Positions 17,134 to 25,357 of a stretch of 64,000 nucleotides of DNA are shown here, piece by piece. The stretch is taken from positions 29,496 to 93,495 of the forward strand of contig NZ_HE998572.1 in NCBI RefSeq assembly GCF_000327285.1. Reading direction: 5' to 3'. The stretch comes from Holdemania massiliensis AP2. Its GTDB lineage: Bacteria; Bacillota_I; Bacilli_A; Erysipelotrichales; Erysipelotrichaceae. Position 1 is the first letter of the stretch. Each line of letters starts with the position of its first letter. The position numbers and the translations under genes were made by a program. The notes under the pieces were generated by a model that made no database searches, was not told the origin of the DNA, and saw only the letters and a program-made list of their open reading frames with translations.

Positions 17134-18474
17134 ATGAGCAACAACGAAGAACAAAAAAAACCGGCCGCGGCGAAAAAGCAGAAGCCGGCAGGCAGCGGGA
17201 CTTCCAAACGTCCTGCCCGTACCGCCAAACCGGATCAGCCGGTGAAAAAGAAGAAGAAAAAGACGGAAGCGGTGCTGCATCACAGCCCGGAAGGACATAC
17301 CGGCGGCAAGCAGGAAACTACCGATCTGTGGCATCTATCCGTCGAGCGTATTCGCGAGGCTTCCGAGCGGGAGAGAAGGAAGATCAATTCTTCCAATCAG
17401 CAGTTTCTCTATTTTTTGCTCAAACTGTTTCTAGTCCTGATGATCTTGGGCAGCGCCGTCCTGTTTCTGACCTGGAAAGTGCTGGAAAATTACGAGAAGA
17501 GTACACCGAACGGAGCAATGAGCAGCTACGTGCATCTGCTTCAGGCGGAGAATTATGATAAAATCTATGAGAAATCTACGATTATCTTTACGCAGTTCAA
17601 TGAAAAAGAACCGTACATCGAATATCTGAAATCCATTTACGAAGGCGTCGATTTGAAAAAAGCGGTGTTCTCAAAAAAAGCTTATTCCAACGATACGTTT
17701 TTATATTATGACATGATGGTGGACCGGCAAAAAATCGCAACGCTGGAACTGATCTACAACGAAGATGAAAAACAATGGAATGTCCGGACGGTAACGGATG
17801 CGCGCAACTTCTACATTGAAGTCTTTGGCGATGCCCAGGTCTATGTCAACGGAATCCGCCTGAATGAAAACTACATCACCGAACGCAATGTCAGCTCGGA
17901 AGCGTATTCCAACCTCTTCGATCTGAACCAGGCACCGCTGGTCACCCGTTATCACATTGACAATCTGGTCGGAATTCCCACGGTCACCACGCAGGATGAC
18001 GCTCAGTACAGCGTCGTCAAGGATGCGCTGCAGGACTGCTTCTATATTGCCGATCGTCCAGGCGGAGCCATGGAAGAGGTCATGCGGACGCGGATCCGTG
18101 ATACGGCCATGACCTATGCGAAATATATCTCAGAAGATACGCGCTTCTCTGATCTGCAGCAGTATTTATACCGCCGGACGAATTATTACAAAGCGATTTC
18201 CAGCTTCGTGAACCGCTACTTCTCGACGCATGATTCCTATCGTTTTGACAACATGCACATCAGTGATTTGATCAGCTATGGGGAAGACGTCGGCTTTACC
18301 GGAACGATTTCGTTTGGTTATGTCGTGACGATCGAAGGTGAGAAATCCCAAACCTATTCCAATACCTACCAGATGACCTTCCTCAACGTCAGCGGCAAAT
18401 GGCTTTGCAGCAACCTGGTGATTGCCAACCAAAGTCAGCCGGTAACTGAGGAGATCGAAGCGGAAACGGAATAA
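17134..18474 (+). CDS. Membrane-anchored NTF2-like (TcaA-type) protein
   Basis: 446 residues. A strongly basic cytoplasmic tail (about 1-60, runs of K plus A/P/Q) precedes one transmembrane helix (about 92-115). The long outside part has NTF2-like/TcaA-type folds: helix-rich start YVHLLQAENYDKIYE, a VYVNGIRLNENYITE strand pair typical of TcaA-like beta domains, and a C-terminal unit ending MTFLNVSGKWLCSNL. Such proteins often sit beside cell-wall polymer enzymes in Firmicutes. ATG at 17134 follows CAGGAGGGCCTGC. Co-transcribed with the phosphodiester glycosidase, so it probably acts with it at the envelope. A smaller protein of similar design lies at 40460-41146. Exact function unknown. Confidence 0.85.
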   Translation: MSNNEEQKKPAAAKKQKPAGSGTSKRPARTAKPDQPVKKKKKKTEAVLHHSPEGHTGGKQETTDLWHLSVERIREASERERRKINSSNQQFLYFLLKLFLVLMILGSAVLFLTWKVLENYEKSTPNGAMSSYVHLLQAENYDKIYEKSTIIFTQFNEKEPYIEYLKSIYEGVDLKKAVFSKKAYSNDTFLYYDMMVDRQKIATLELIYNEDEKQWNVRTVTDARNFYIEVFGDAQVYVNGIRLNENYITERNVSSEAYSNLFDLNQAPLVTRYHIDNLVGIPTVTTQDDAQYSVVKDALQDCFYIADRPGGAMEEVMRTRIRDTAMTYAKYISEDTRFSDLQQYLYRRTNYYKAISSFVNRYFSTHDSYRFDNMHISDLISYGEDVGFTGTISFGYVVTIEGEKSQTYSNTYQMTFLNVSGKWLCSNLVIANQSQPVTEEIEAETE

Positions 18475-18499
18475 TCCCAACAAACTCAATGAAAGTCAG

Positions 18500-18523
18500 C
18501 CGGGGAATCCCGGTTTTCTTTTT
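18500..18523 (+). terminator. Terminator after the NTF2-like gene
   Basis: CCGGG (18500-18504), loop GAAT, CCCGG (18509-18513), then TTTTCTTTTT. Short but GC-rich stem with a strong T-run. Confidence 0.7.
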
Positions 18524-18540
18524 GGTTTTTTTACGCAAAA

Positions 18541-18562
18541 TAAAAAAGCGGACAGTGCCGCT
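18541..18562 (-). terminator. Terminator after pduL
   Basis: Minus strand: AAGCGG/CCGCTT 6-bp stem with a six-base loop, then TTTTTTATTTT. Placed 30 bases beyond the pduL stop at 18593. Confidence 0.7.
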
Positions 18563-18592
18563 TACTTATAAACTGAATTTCGTTGATCTGAC

Positions 18593-19168
18593 TTATTTAA
18601 TGATTTCGCCCATTGCTGAACCCGAGATCGCTGCCGCATTGGCTTCATCCGTATCGATATGCATAGCCAACGCATATTTCTCAGAAACGCGGACAACCGT
18701 ATCCCCGAAAGTCAGGCTGCGGCCATCCGTATCTATCTTCACAGAAACAATCTGACCGTTGGTGACGCCAAACTTTTCCGCATCGGCCGGCGTCATGTGA
18801 ACATGCCGTTTCGCAGCGATGACACCTTTCGTGATTTCAATGGAACCGGCTGGACCGATGATCGTTACACCCTGTGTTCCTTCAATATCGCCGGACTCCC
18901 GGATCATGGCTTTTACGCCCACCGTACGGGCATCCGTCAAAGACAGCTCAACCTGGGTTTCAGGACGGGTTGGTCCCAGAACGGACAGCTTCATTTCGCC
19001 GCGTTCTCCCTTGATTGTTACCTTTTCATTCGAAGCGAACTGACCTGGCTGGGACAGCTCTTTCTTTACAGTTAATTTGTATCCTGGACCGAACAAAGCT
19101 TCAACGTCGGCATCGCTCAAATGGATGTGACGGGCAGAAACTTCAACTAATACTTTTTCTTCTGACAT
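18593..19168 (-). CDS. pduL: Phosphate propanoyltransferase (PduL)
   Basis: 191 residues from ATG 19168, which follows AAAGAGGGAG; longer readings would start at or before the promoter at 19197-19225. Two copies of the PduL barrel are visible. Each has the zinc-binding histidine signature, SARHIHLSDADVEALFG near the N-terminus and AAKRHVHMTPADAEKFGV near residue 120. PduL converts acyl-CoA and phosphate to acyl-phosphate and CoA, feeding acetate or propionate kinase for ATP. There is no N-terminal encapsulation peptide and no microcompartment gene nearby, so this is the free cytoplasmic type that replaces Pta in many fermenters. Confidence 0.94.
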   Translation of the reverse strand: MSEEKVLVEVSARHIHLSDADVEALFGPGYKLTVKKELSQPGQFASNEKVTIKGERGEMKLSVLGPTRPETQVELSLTDARTVGVKAMIRESGDIEGTQGVTIIGPAGSIEITKGVIAAKRHVHMTPADAEKFGVTNGQIVSVKIDTDGRSLTFGDTVVRVSEKYALAMHIDTDEANAAAISGSAMGEIIK

Positions 19169-19196
19169 AATTTTACTCCCTCTTTCTTTCATGTTC

Positions 19197-19225
19197 ATTA
19201 TAGTCAATTTCATAAGCTTCGGCAA
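19197..19225 (-). promoter_or_regulatory. Promoter of pduL
   Basis: Minus-strand TTGCCG (19225-19220), 17-base spacer, TATAAT (19202-19197), starting just past the end of the upstream oxidoreductase gene at 19235. Confidence 0.75.
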
Positions 19226-19234
19226 TGGAATTGA

Positions 19235-20617
19235 TTATTTTTTGGTCAAAATTTCGCCGATGATTAATCCGTTGGCCGCCGCTTGGGACAGCGACCGGGT
19301 AAAGCCTGCGCCATCCCCCAAAGCGTAGATTCCAGGGCAGTCTTTAATTTCAAAGTTGACACAGTCCGGGCGGGCGGAATAATACTTGCATTCCACGCCG
19401 TACAGCAGCGTATCATAGTTAGCGGTCCCCGGCGCCACCTTATCCAGAGCGTGCAGTGTTTCAATGATATTGTCCAGCTGACGCTTCGGCATGCACAGGC
19501 TTAAATCACCTGGCACAGCGTTGAGGGTCGGACGGACCGTCGACTGCTTCAGCCGCTTTTCATCCGTCCGCCGGCCGCTTTCCAGATCGCCTAAACGCTG
19601 AACAAGCACGCTGCCGCCGGAAATTTTATTCGCCAGCGAAGCGACGTAACGGGCATAATCAATCGGGTCGTTAAACGGTTCGGTGAAGCGGATCGTGCAG
19701 AGCAGCGCAAAGTTGGAATTGTCAGTCTTGCGTTCCAGTTCTTTATAGGCGTGGCCATTGACCGTCAAAACTCCGTCGGTATTCTCAGTCACGACTAGGC
19801 CGCGCTCGTTAAAACAGAACATCCGCGTCGTATCCCCATAGGCTTTTGACCGGTACAGAATTTTAGGCTCATAGATTTTCTTGGAGAAATGCTCCCATAC
19901 CATCGCTGGCAATTCAACCCGCACGCCGATATCAACCTGATTATTAGCACAGGCCACACCGTTGCGTTTGCACCAGTCCAGAAAAACCCGACTGCCGGCA
20001 CGGCCGACCGCAAAGACGATTTTCTCTCCCTTGACACTGTACTGTTGTCCGCGATGCGTAAAATAGACTTCGTGTGTCTGCTTATTCACATCCGTGACCG
20101 TACACAGCGTTTCAATCTGGATGCGCTGCTTTAAGTCATCGACCAGATTCTGCATCGTTTTTAAGTTGGCGTCTGTTCCCAAATGCTTTAACTGCGCCTG
20201 CTGCATATGCAGATCATAGCGCAGGCAGAGCTGCTTCAGCTCATCATTGGGCACAAAACGTTCCTTCTGAGCCCCAAAGTGCATCAGCACCTGATCCGCC
20301 TGTTCGATATAATCCATGACTTTGGTGGGTTCCATGAATTCCGGCAACCATCCGCCGTATTCTGTTGAAATAATATACTTGCCGTCTGAGAAGGCCCCCG
20401 CACCGGCAATTCCCTCCATGACTGCGCAAGGCTCACATTTCAGACATTTTTCGGCCTTGCCTGAAATGATCGGACATTGGCGGTGTTCCAAATCCAGTCC
20501 TCGTTCCAGAAGCAGAACCGACGCTTTTGGATCCCGTTCGGCAATGCGGTAAGCGCACATTAATCCGCCGATGCCGCCGCCGATGATCACGACATCATAT
20601 TTGTTGTTACAATTCAA
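19235..20617 (-). CDS. FAD-dependent oxidoreductase (COG2509-like)
   Basis: About 460 residues from a TTG start at 20617. The open frame reaches 20836, but an ATG at 20662 overlaps a good -10 element, so it cannot be on the mRNA; the TTG has GGCAGGAATCAGGG before it. The N-terminus KYDVVIIGGGIGGLMCAYRIAE is a Rossmann FAD-binding motif, followed by a CxxC-containing stretch (CPIISGKAEKCLKCEPCAVME), the FSDGKY motif and a C-terminal YALGDGAGFTRSLSQAAANG that closes the FAD site. These are the marks of the COG2509 FAD-dependent dehydrogenases, whose substrates are unknown. Divergent from the alpha/beta hydrolase gene. Confidence 0.88.
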   Translation of the reverse strand: MNCNNKYDVVIIGGGIGGLMCAYRIAERDPKASVLLLERGLDLEHRQCPIISGKAEKCLKCEPCAVMEGIAGAGAFSDGKYIISTEYGGWLPEFMEPTKVMDYIEQADQVLMHFGAQKERFVPNDELKQLCLRYDLHMQQAQLKHLGTDANLKTMQNLVDDLKQRIQIETLCTVTDVNKQTHEVYFTHRGQQYSVKGEKIVFAVGRAGSRVFLDWCKRNGVACANNQVDIGVRVELPAMVWEHFSKKIYEPKILYRSKAYGDTTRMFCFNERGLVVTENTDGVLTVNGHAYKELERKTDNSNFALLCTIRFTEPFNDPIDYARYVASLANKISGGSVLVQRLGDLESGRRTDEKRLKQSTVRPTLNAVPGDLSLCMPKRQLDNIIETLHALDKVAPGTANYDTLLYGVECKYYSARPDCVNFEIKDCPGIYALGDGAGFTRSLSQAAANGLIIGEILTKK

Positions 20618-20660
20618 ACCCTGATTCCTGCCTTTCTGTATTGACCTTTTCCCGCTCTCC

Positions 20661-20689
20661 ATTTTAGCACAAAAAAGCAGGATTCCCAA
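20661..20689 (-). promoter_or_regulatory. Promoter of the FAD oxidoreductase gene
   Basis: Minus-strand TTGGGA (20689-20684), 17-base spacer, TAAAAT preceded by TGC (20666-20661). Its -10 overlaps a potential ATG and so decides for the downstream TTG start. Confidence 0.6.
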
Positions 20690-20697
20690 CGTTTGTA

Positions 20698-20706
20698 TGA
20701 TATAAT
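20698..20706 (+). promoter_or_regulatory. Extended -10 promoter of the alpha/beta hydrolase gene
   Basis: TGATATAAT: a TGn extension plus perfect TATAAT, 22 bases before the ATG at 20729. No clear -35 element. Confidence 0.6.
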
Positions 20707-20728
20707 AGGAAAAATTGGAGGAAAGAAA

Positions 20729-21490
20729 ATGATTCTTGAAAAACAGCTGAAAGGAACACGCGCTAAGCGTCCGGTGATCATCTTCCTGCATGGCTTTGGA
20801 AGAAAACGGACAGGTGAGCTGGAGGCTTTCCAACAAGCGTTTGAGAATGATTATGAGATCATCATGCCGGAGCTTTTTGATCCAGAGGACCCGAAGGATT
20901 CCAATGGGATTTTATGGGCGAACCGGGCCCTGCATGTCGTTGAAAAAGAATTGCTGAAACAGCGCCGGGTCATTCTGGGCGGGTTCTCAATGGGCGGTGT
21001 CATCGCCAGCTGGATCGCGTCGATGCTTCCAGTGGAGAAGCTGATTCTGATCGCACCGGCCTTCGATCTGATCAATCTGAAGAATACCGGCAATATTCTG
21101 ACCTCGCTGATCACTCACTTCACCCATCTGGAATCACCGCAGGAAATCGCCAATTTTAATGGTCTGCCGGCAAACTTTTTTCAGACGCTGATCGACGTTG
21201 TCGTCCAGTTTCGGCCTTATGCTTCCCGCTTATCCTGTCCCGTGCTCTTGATTCATGGTTCCCAAGACGGCATCGTTTCACCGCAAAGCTCAAAGATTGC
21301 CTTCTCCCGCATGCCTTCCGCTCAAAAACAGATGTTTGTGATTGAAAACGGACATCATGTCATGTTTGAAGATGAAGGTGTCTGTCCGGAAGTTCTGGCC
21401 TTGATCCAATTGTATCTGAACGATCAGATCGTCATCCGGAATGAGGAAATCTTGGAAGAACAACCACCCCAAGAAGAAAAAGCAGAATAA
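20729..21490 (+). CDS. Alpha/beta hydrolase
   Basis: 253 residues from ATG 20729, which follows GGAGGAAAG; earlier in-frame starts overlap the promoter. The full catalytic triad is readable: nucleophile elbow GGFSMGG (GxSxG), aspartate in HGSQDGIVSP and histidine in ENGHHVMFED. IIFLHGFGRKR near the N-terminus gives the oxyanion-hole HG motif. No signal peptide. Esterase or lipase-like activity on a small acyl substrate is likely, but the natural substrate is unknown. The last 25 residues are acidic and low-complexity (EEILEEQPPQEEKAE). Single-gene unit with its own terminator. Confidence 0.9.
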   Translation: MILEKQLKGTRAKRPVIIFLHGFGRKRTGELEAFQQAFENDYEIIMPELFDPEDPKDSNGILWANRALHVVEKELLKQRRVILGGFSMGGVIASWIASMLPVEKLILIAPAFDLINLKNTGNILTSLITHFTHLESPQEIANFNGLPANFFQTLIDVVVQFRPYASRLSCPVLLIHGSQDGIVSPQSSKIAFSRMPSAQKQMFVIENGHHVMFEDEGVCPEVLALIQLYLNDQIVIRNEEILEEQPPQEEKAE

Positions 21491-21495
21491 ACCTG

Positions 21496-21550
21496 AAATC
21501 TGATCATTCAAACGTGAGCGTCGTCTTCGTTTGCTGAAATCAGATTTTTT
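21496..21550 (+). terminator. Terminator after the alpha/beta hydrolase gene
   Basis: AAATCTGAT (21496-21504) pairs with ATCAGATTT (21539-21547), enclosing an inner AAACG/CGTTT stem, then a run of T. Confidence 0.8.
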
Positions 21551-21648
21551 TCTGTTTTAATTTATTGCGAAATTATTACAATTTAATGACAAATTTCACA
21601 CAATCTTCATAAATTTAAACTATACTTTTTTTCATGAGGTGAATGGAA

Positions 21649-23168
21649 ATGAAATTTGATCGATCTTTTTGGCTGCGGATTCTGCCCTGGGGACTGTTTG
21701 GCGCGGCCTTGATTTTCTTGGCTGTTCAGGGTTTTTCCCCGGAAGAAGCAGCTGGCTGTGCCGTAAGCATCAGTGCCGACGGCACTCATATCGGAGATTT
21801 GCTGACGACCAGCGATTTGGAAATTCAGATCAACGGTTTGCCACTAAATGTGGATCTTTCCGAAACGGCGCCGTTAGTTGCACCGTTGTCCTTGAGCCGG
21901 GAAACGACCAATATTCTGACCTGGACTTCCAGTGACAGAAATCTGCAGATCAGCTGGAATGGTCAGAAGCTGACCTCCCCCGCCGCGATTGAAGTGGAAA
22001 CCCTCAGTCCGCAGCAATCCTCCGTTCTCACGATCCGTAAAGGCGATTGTCAGCGCCATGTCACCGTGCAGCTGCTGCCGGACAGCTTCCCGACGGTGCA
22101 GTTTACCGGTCACAGCCCAAGCGGCGGGGATTTTTATGGAGATCTGATGAATGATGACGGGGATTCCTATATCTTTAAAATGGATAACGACGGACAGCTG
22201 TTGTATTACTACCGCGGTTTTTATAATAAGAGCGGTTCAGTAATGAATTTCCAAAAGCATGAATTAGACGGTGTCGTCACTTATTCCTTCTTTGAACCTT
22301 CGGCCGATATTTCCGATCATTTGTTGTATATGGGCGTACAATATGGTCACATCAATCTTCTCGATGATCAGTATCAGCTGATTCAACAAATAGAACTTTT
22401 GCCTTCTGAACATCTGCCCGCAGGCGGGATGTGTGAGAACCACGAGTTTTTGATGCTCGGTGAAAACCATTATCTGCTTACCGGTTCTGTTGATCAGAAC
22501 CTATGGGTTTCCAGTGAACAGCGTTATGTTCGGGTAAAAGCAGCCTTGATCCAGGAAATTCTAAACGACGAGGTCATCTTTGAATGGTGCAGCAGCGATC
22601 ATCCGGCCTTGTTGAGACAGTCGGTAGAAAACAATGATTATACCAATACCAATGATACCTATTACGCTGCGGATTATGCGCATATCAACAGTCTGTGCGT
22701 AGATCCGAATGACGGCAATCTGATCGCCTCCTTCCGTAATCTGGATGCAGTCTTAAAGATTGACCGGCAAAGCGGACAGATTCTCTGGACATTAGGCGGC
22801 TGGGTGATGATTTCGGGTTGGAGGAAGAGCAGCTTTTCTCCCGTCAGCATTATGCCAAGCTGACGGATGAGGGAACTTTGCTTCTGTTTGATAATGGCAA
22901 TGCCCAGGAACAGACGCGGATTCTGGAATTTCAGTTAAATGAGAAAAATCAATCGGTGATCACATGGAAGGAAATGATGGTCGATGGAAAATATTCCTTT
23001 GCGACCGGCTCGGTGATGAAAACCGAAGCTAACACCTACGTCATCGGCTGGGGCACGGGCAACGTACATTCGCTGATGAGTGAGATTGACTTTGACACCC
23101 GCGAAGTTGTGGCGGAGATGATTCCGGCCTATGGTCAATACAGCTACCGTGTGGTGAAGTTCCAGTAA
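21649..23168 (+). pseudogene. Arylsulfotransferase (ASST family), broken by one frameshift
   Basis: Start ATG 21649 has GAGGTG 8 bases upstream; the ATG at 21643 is too close. A signal anchor (FWLRILPWGLFGAALIFLAVQ) leads to an N-terminal beta domain and then the six-bladed ASST propeller: FKMDNDGQLLYYYRG, GGMCENHEFLML, DYAHINSLCVDPNDG with H345, and FRNLDAVLKIDRQSGQILWTLGG. After about 22797-22806 homology continues one frame back as GDDFGLEEEQLFSRQHYAKL to the normal end VVKFQ at 23168. ASST enzymes move sulfate between phenolic compounds outside the cell. The break removes the last quarter, including a conserved SRQH stretch. It may be real decay or a one-base sequence error; no slippery site is present. 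TATACT at 21621-21626 is a possible -10. Confidence 0.82.
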
Positions 23169-23190
23169 TGGATTGAGATAAGCGAAACAG

Positions 23191-23245
23191 AAAAGACGGG
23201 AATGCGTTGCCGGAAGGAGATTCCGGCAACGCATTCCCGTCTTTT
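23191..23245. terminator. 25-bp perfect hairpin terminator, bidirectional
   Basis: Left arm 23191-23215 and right arm 23221-23245 are exact reverse complements (key core GACGGGAATGCGTTGCC) around a five-base loop GGAGA. AAAA on one side and TTTTT on the other allow termination of both converging transcripts. It marks the left border of the polysaccharide locus. Confidence 0.92.
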
Positions 23246-23260
23246 TGATGTGATCATGAT

Positions 23261-25357
23261 CTAATTTTGAGATGAAGCTTCAATCCCGTCAGGCTCTGAA
23301 ACCGCTTCTTCAGCCGGCGGATAGGCTTCCAGCAGCCGCTGCAGTTCCTTTTCCGTCAGCGGCGTGGCTGAGCCATGACGAACGTCTTCATTCGGCAAGG
23401 TATACTCCGACTCATCCAGCCAGCGCAGATCGCTGTTCTCTCCCAGCGTTGAAAACTGAGCGACATGGAAGGTTTCGTATGGATAATAGTCCTCATACAG
23501 GTAGAAGGAATTTTCTCCATTCACCGGGAACACAAACGGGCCTTCCATAAAGCGCAGCGGAAACAGGAATTCCTGATCATAGGCTTCACCGAACAGATTG
23601 GATAACGCCTCTGTGGAAGCGTAATAAATCGTCTGCGCAGCTTTGCGTTCATCTTTGTAAAACAGCCAGTACTTTCCCTGCGTCTGCAGGACGGTTCCGT
23701 CGATCACCGTATAGCCCGGCTTAAAGAAATTGCCCGGATAACTGTAATGCTCGAAATCCTTCGTCGCGACATAATACAAGGCGCTCTCATCCTTTTCCGT
23801 CGGATCCGAAAAATAGATGTAATATAAGTCCTGCTCAGGATCATAGCTCATTTCCGGCGCCCAGGCCCGAGTTCCGCTCATCTTGAGGAAGGGATCCCAT
23901 AATGAAACGGAAACAAGCCGATGGTCGGTAAATGTCACCAGATCAGTACTGCGCCAAAGATAAATATCCGGATTGTCAAAGCCTTCGGTAGCCAGTACCA
24001 CAAAATCACCGGATTTATCCCGTCCGATAAACGGATCACGGATGCGGCCGTTACCCAGTTCGGACGTCAGCACAGGCTGGCCTTGATTGAGATCTGTCCA
24101 ATGCAGGCCATCGCGGCTGTAAGCCAGTTTGCCGCGCTCCTCGCCCAGCTCTCCATTAAAGTAGGAAAGCACGTAGCCGGTAAATTCATCCAGCACCACA
24201 ACGTCGCGCTCGATCGTTTCGCTGAGTTGTTCCTGACGGAGGGTTACCCGCAGCCTAGCCTTCACTTTCTCGGTTGGCTCTGTTTTGACGATCCGATTCT
24301 CCTGCAGCTCGATTCCGCCGCTCAGCACCGTCCATTCCAGTTCGGATCCGTTGGCCGCCGAGGCCGGCAGCACATCATTCTCGTTCATCAAGGTCTGAAA
24401 GTCGTTATTGACTGCGATTTGATCCCGCTTTAATCTTGTTTCCGGGGAATCCGCGAGGACGTGGAAGACAAAATCCTTGGTAAAGGTCTGACCCTGATGC
24501 TCCACATGGGCGGTGATCGTCACGGTCTGATCCCCCTGAGCCGTTGTCGGTTGGGTCAGTTTGCCCTGATCCGTAATGATTTCCGGCTTATCGCTGGTCC
24601 AGCTGAAGTATAACTCACGATACGGATTTTCAGCAAACCAGAGATTGCCCGTCAGATCATCCCGATTGCTGAAATGGAAGGTATCCAGTACGGCTTTGGG
24701 ATAAAACCGATCGAATTCAGCGGCCACTTCCTCCGCCGTCCAAGCTTGATTGATAATCTGAAAATCCTGGAATGCCCCCTCCGCCTGCGGATCATTGTAA
24801 ATCAGGCTCTTGCCTAGGATCAGCTCCTCGCTGCGCAGCTGTTTGACCTGCTTAGCGACATGGCCGGATGCGGTTTGCTGGCCATTAAGATATAAGGTCA
24901 CCGTATTGCCTTCCTGCGTCAGTACGATGTGATTATAAATTCCCGTTTCTACCGTGGCTTCTTGATCTGAAATGACCCGGTAGGCTTTGTTTCCGGATTG
25001 GATGGAATAGTTCAGCCCGCAGCGCTCTCCGGTTGGATTGCCGGAGGTCGCCAGCTGCATCACATGCCGGTCATCCCGTCCCATCGAAAGCAGGGTTGTC
25101 CATTCAAAATTGGCTTCCGGTTTAAACCAGAAGGAGATCGTAAAACTCTTGGAATTACGCAAAATCTTAGACTGCATGCGATGTTCTGTTTCTGCGCCAA
25201 GACGATAGGCCTGAGCGTCAATCCCTTCATCGCTGAACAAAGCCGGATCACTGGACGCATAGGTTTCCATTTGATCCTGAATCAACGTCGTGCGGCAGCC
25301 GCATAACAACCCCGCAAGCAGGCAAAAGCCGCACAGCCACTGAATGATTTTTTTCAT
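23261..25357 (-). CDS. GH43-like lipoprotein with LamG domain
   Basis: 698 residues. Signal peptide with lipobox LLCGC, lipid Cys at 21. Residues about 50-215 are a LamG/concanavalin-like domain (SFTISFWFKPEANFEW...GIYNHIVLTQEGNTVTLYLNGQ). Next comes an Ig-like "atrophied" region (about 225-380). Residues about 395-660 form a five-bladed GH43-type propeller with the catalytic-base aspartate in RIRDPFIGRD, RAWAPEMSYD, the second aspartate in VIDGTVLQ and the general-acid glutamate in FMEGPFVFP. GH43 enzymes cut arabinan, xylan or galactan side chains. Start ATG overlaps the flippase stop by four bases, so it is translated with the polysaccharide operon; it may trim the cell's own polymer or a dietary glycan. 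It is the last gene before a strong terminator. Confidence 0.88.
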   Translation of the reverse strand: MKKIIQWLCGFCLLAGLLCGCRTTLIQDQMETYASSDPALFSDEGIDAQAYRLGAETEHRMQSKILRNSKSFTISFWFKPEANFEWTTLLSMGRDDRHVMQLATSGNPTGERCGLNYSIQSGNKAYRVISDQEATVETGIYNHIVLTQEGNTVTLYLNGQQTASGHVAKQVKQLRSEELILGKSLIYNDPQAEGAFQDFQIINQAWTAEEVAAEFDRFYPKAVLDTFHFSNRDDLTGNLWFAENPYRELYFSWTSDKPEIITDQGKLTQPTTAQGDQTVTITAHVEHQGQTFTKDFVFHVLADSPETRLKRDQIAVNNDFQTLMNENDVLPASAANGSELEWTVLSGGIELQENRIVKTEPTEKVKARLRVTLRQEQLSETIERDVVVLDEFTGYVLSYFNGELGEERGKLAYSRDGLHWTDLNQGQPVLTSELGNGRIRDPFIGRDKSGDFVVLATEGFDNPDIYLWRSTDLVTFTDHRLVSVSLWDPFLKMSGTRAWAPEMSYDPEQDLYYIYFSDPTEKDESALYYVATKDFEHYSYPGNFFKPGYTVIDGTVLQTQGKYWLFYKDERKAAQTIYYASTEALSNLFGEAYDQEFLFPLRFMEGPFVFPVNGENSFYLYEDYYPYETFHVAQFSTLGENSDLRWLDESEYTLPNEDVRHGSATPLTEKELQRLLEAYPPAEEAVSEPDGIEASSQN

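Noticed and set aside
18593-19168. PduL as part of a microcompartment operon
   Set aside because: No shell proteins, no dehydratase genes and no encapsulation peptide nearby; likely a free phosphotransacylase.
19235-20836. Longer start for the FAD oxidoreductase (up to 73 extra residues)
   Set aside because: The extension overlaps the promoter and the divergent hydrolase gene start and has no homology-like pattern before the Rossmann motif.
22790-22815. Programmed frameshift in the arylsulfotransferase gene
   Set aside because: The GGCGGCTGGGTGAT stretch is not slippery and ASST genes are not known to need recoding.
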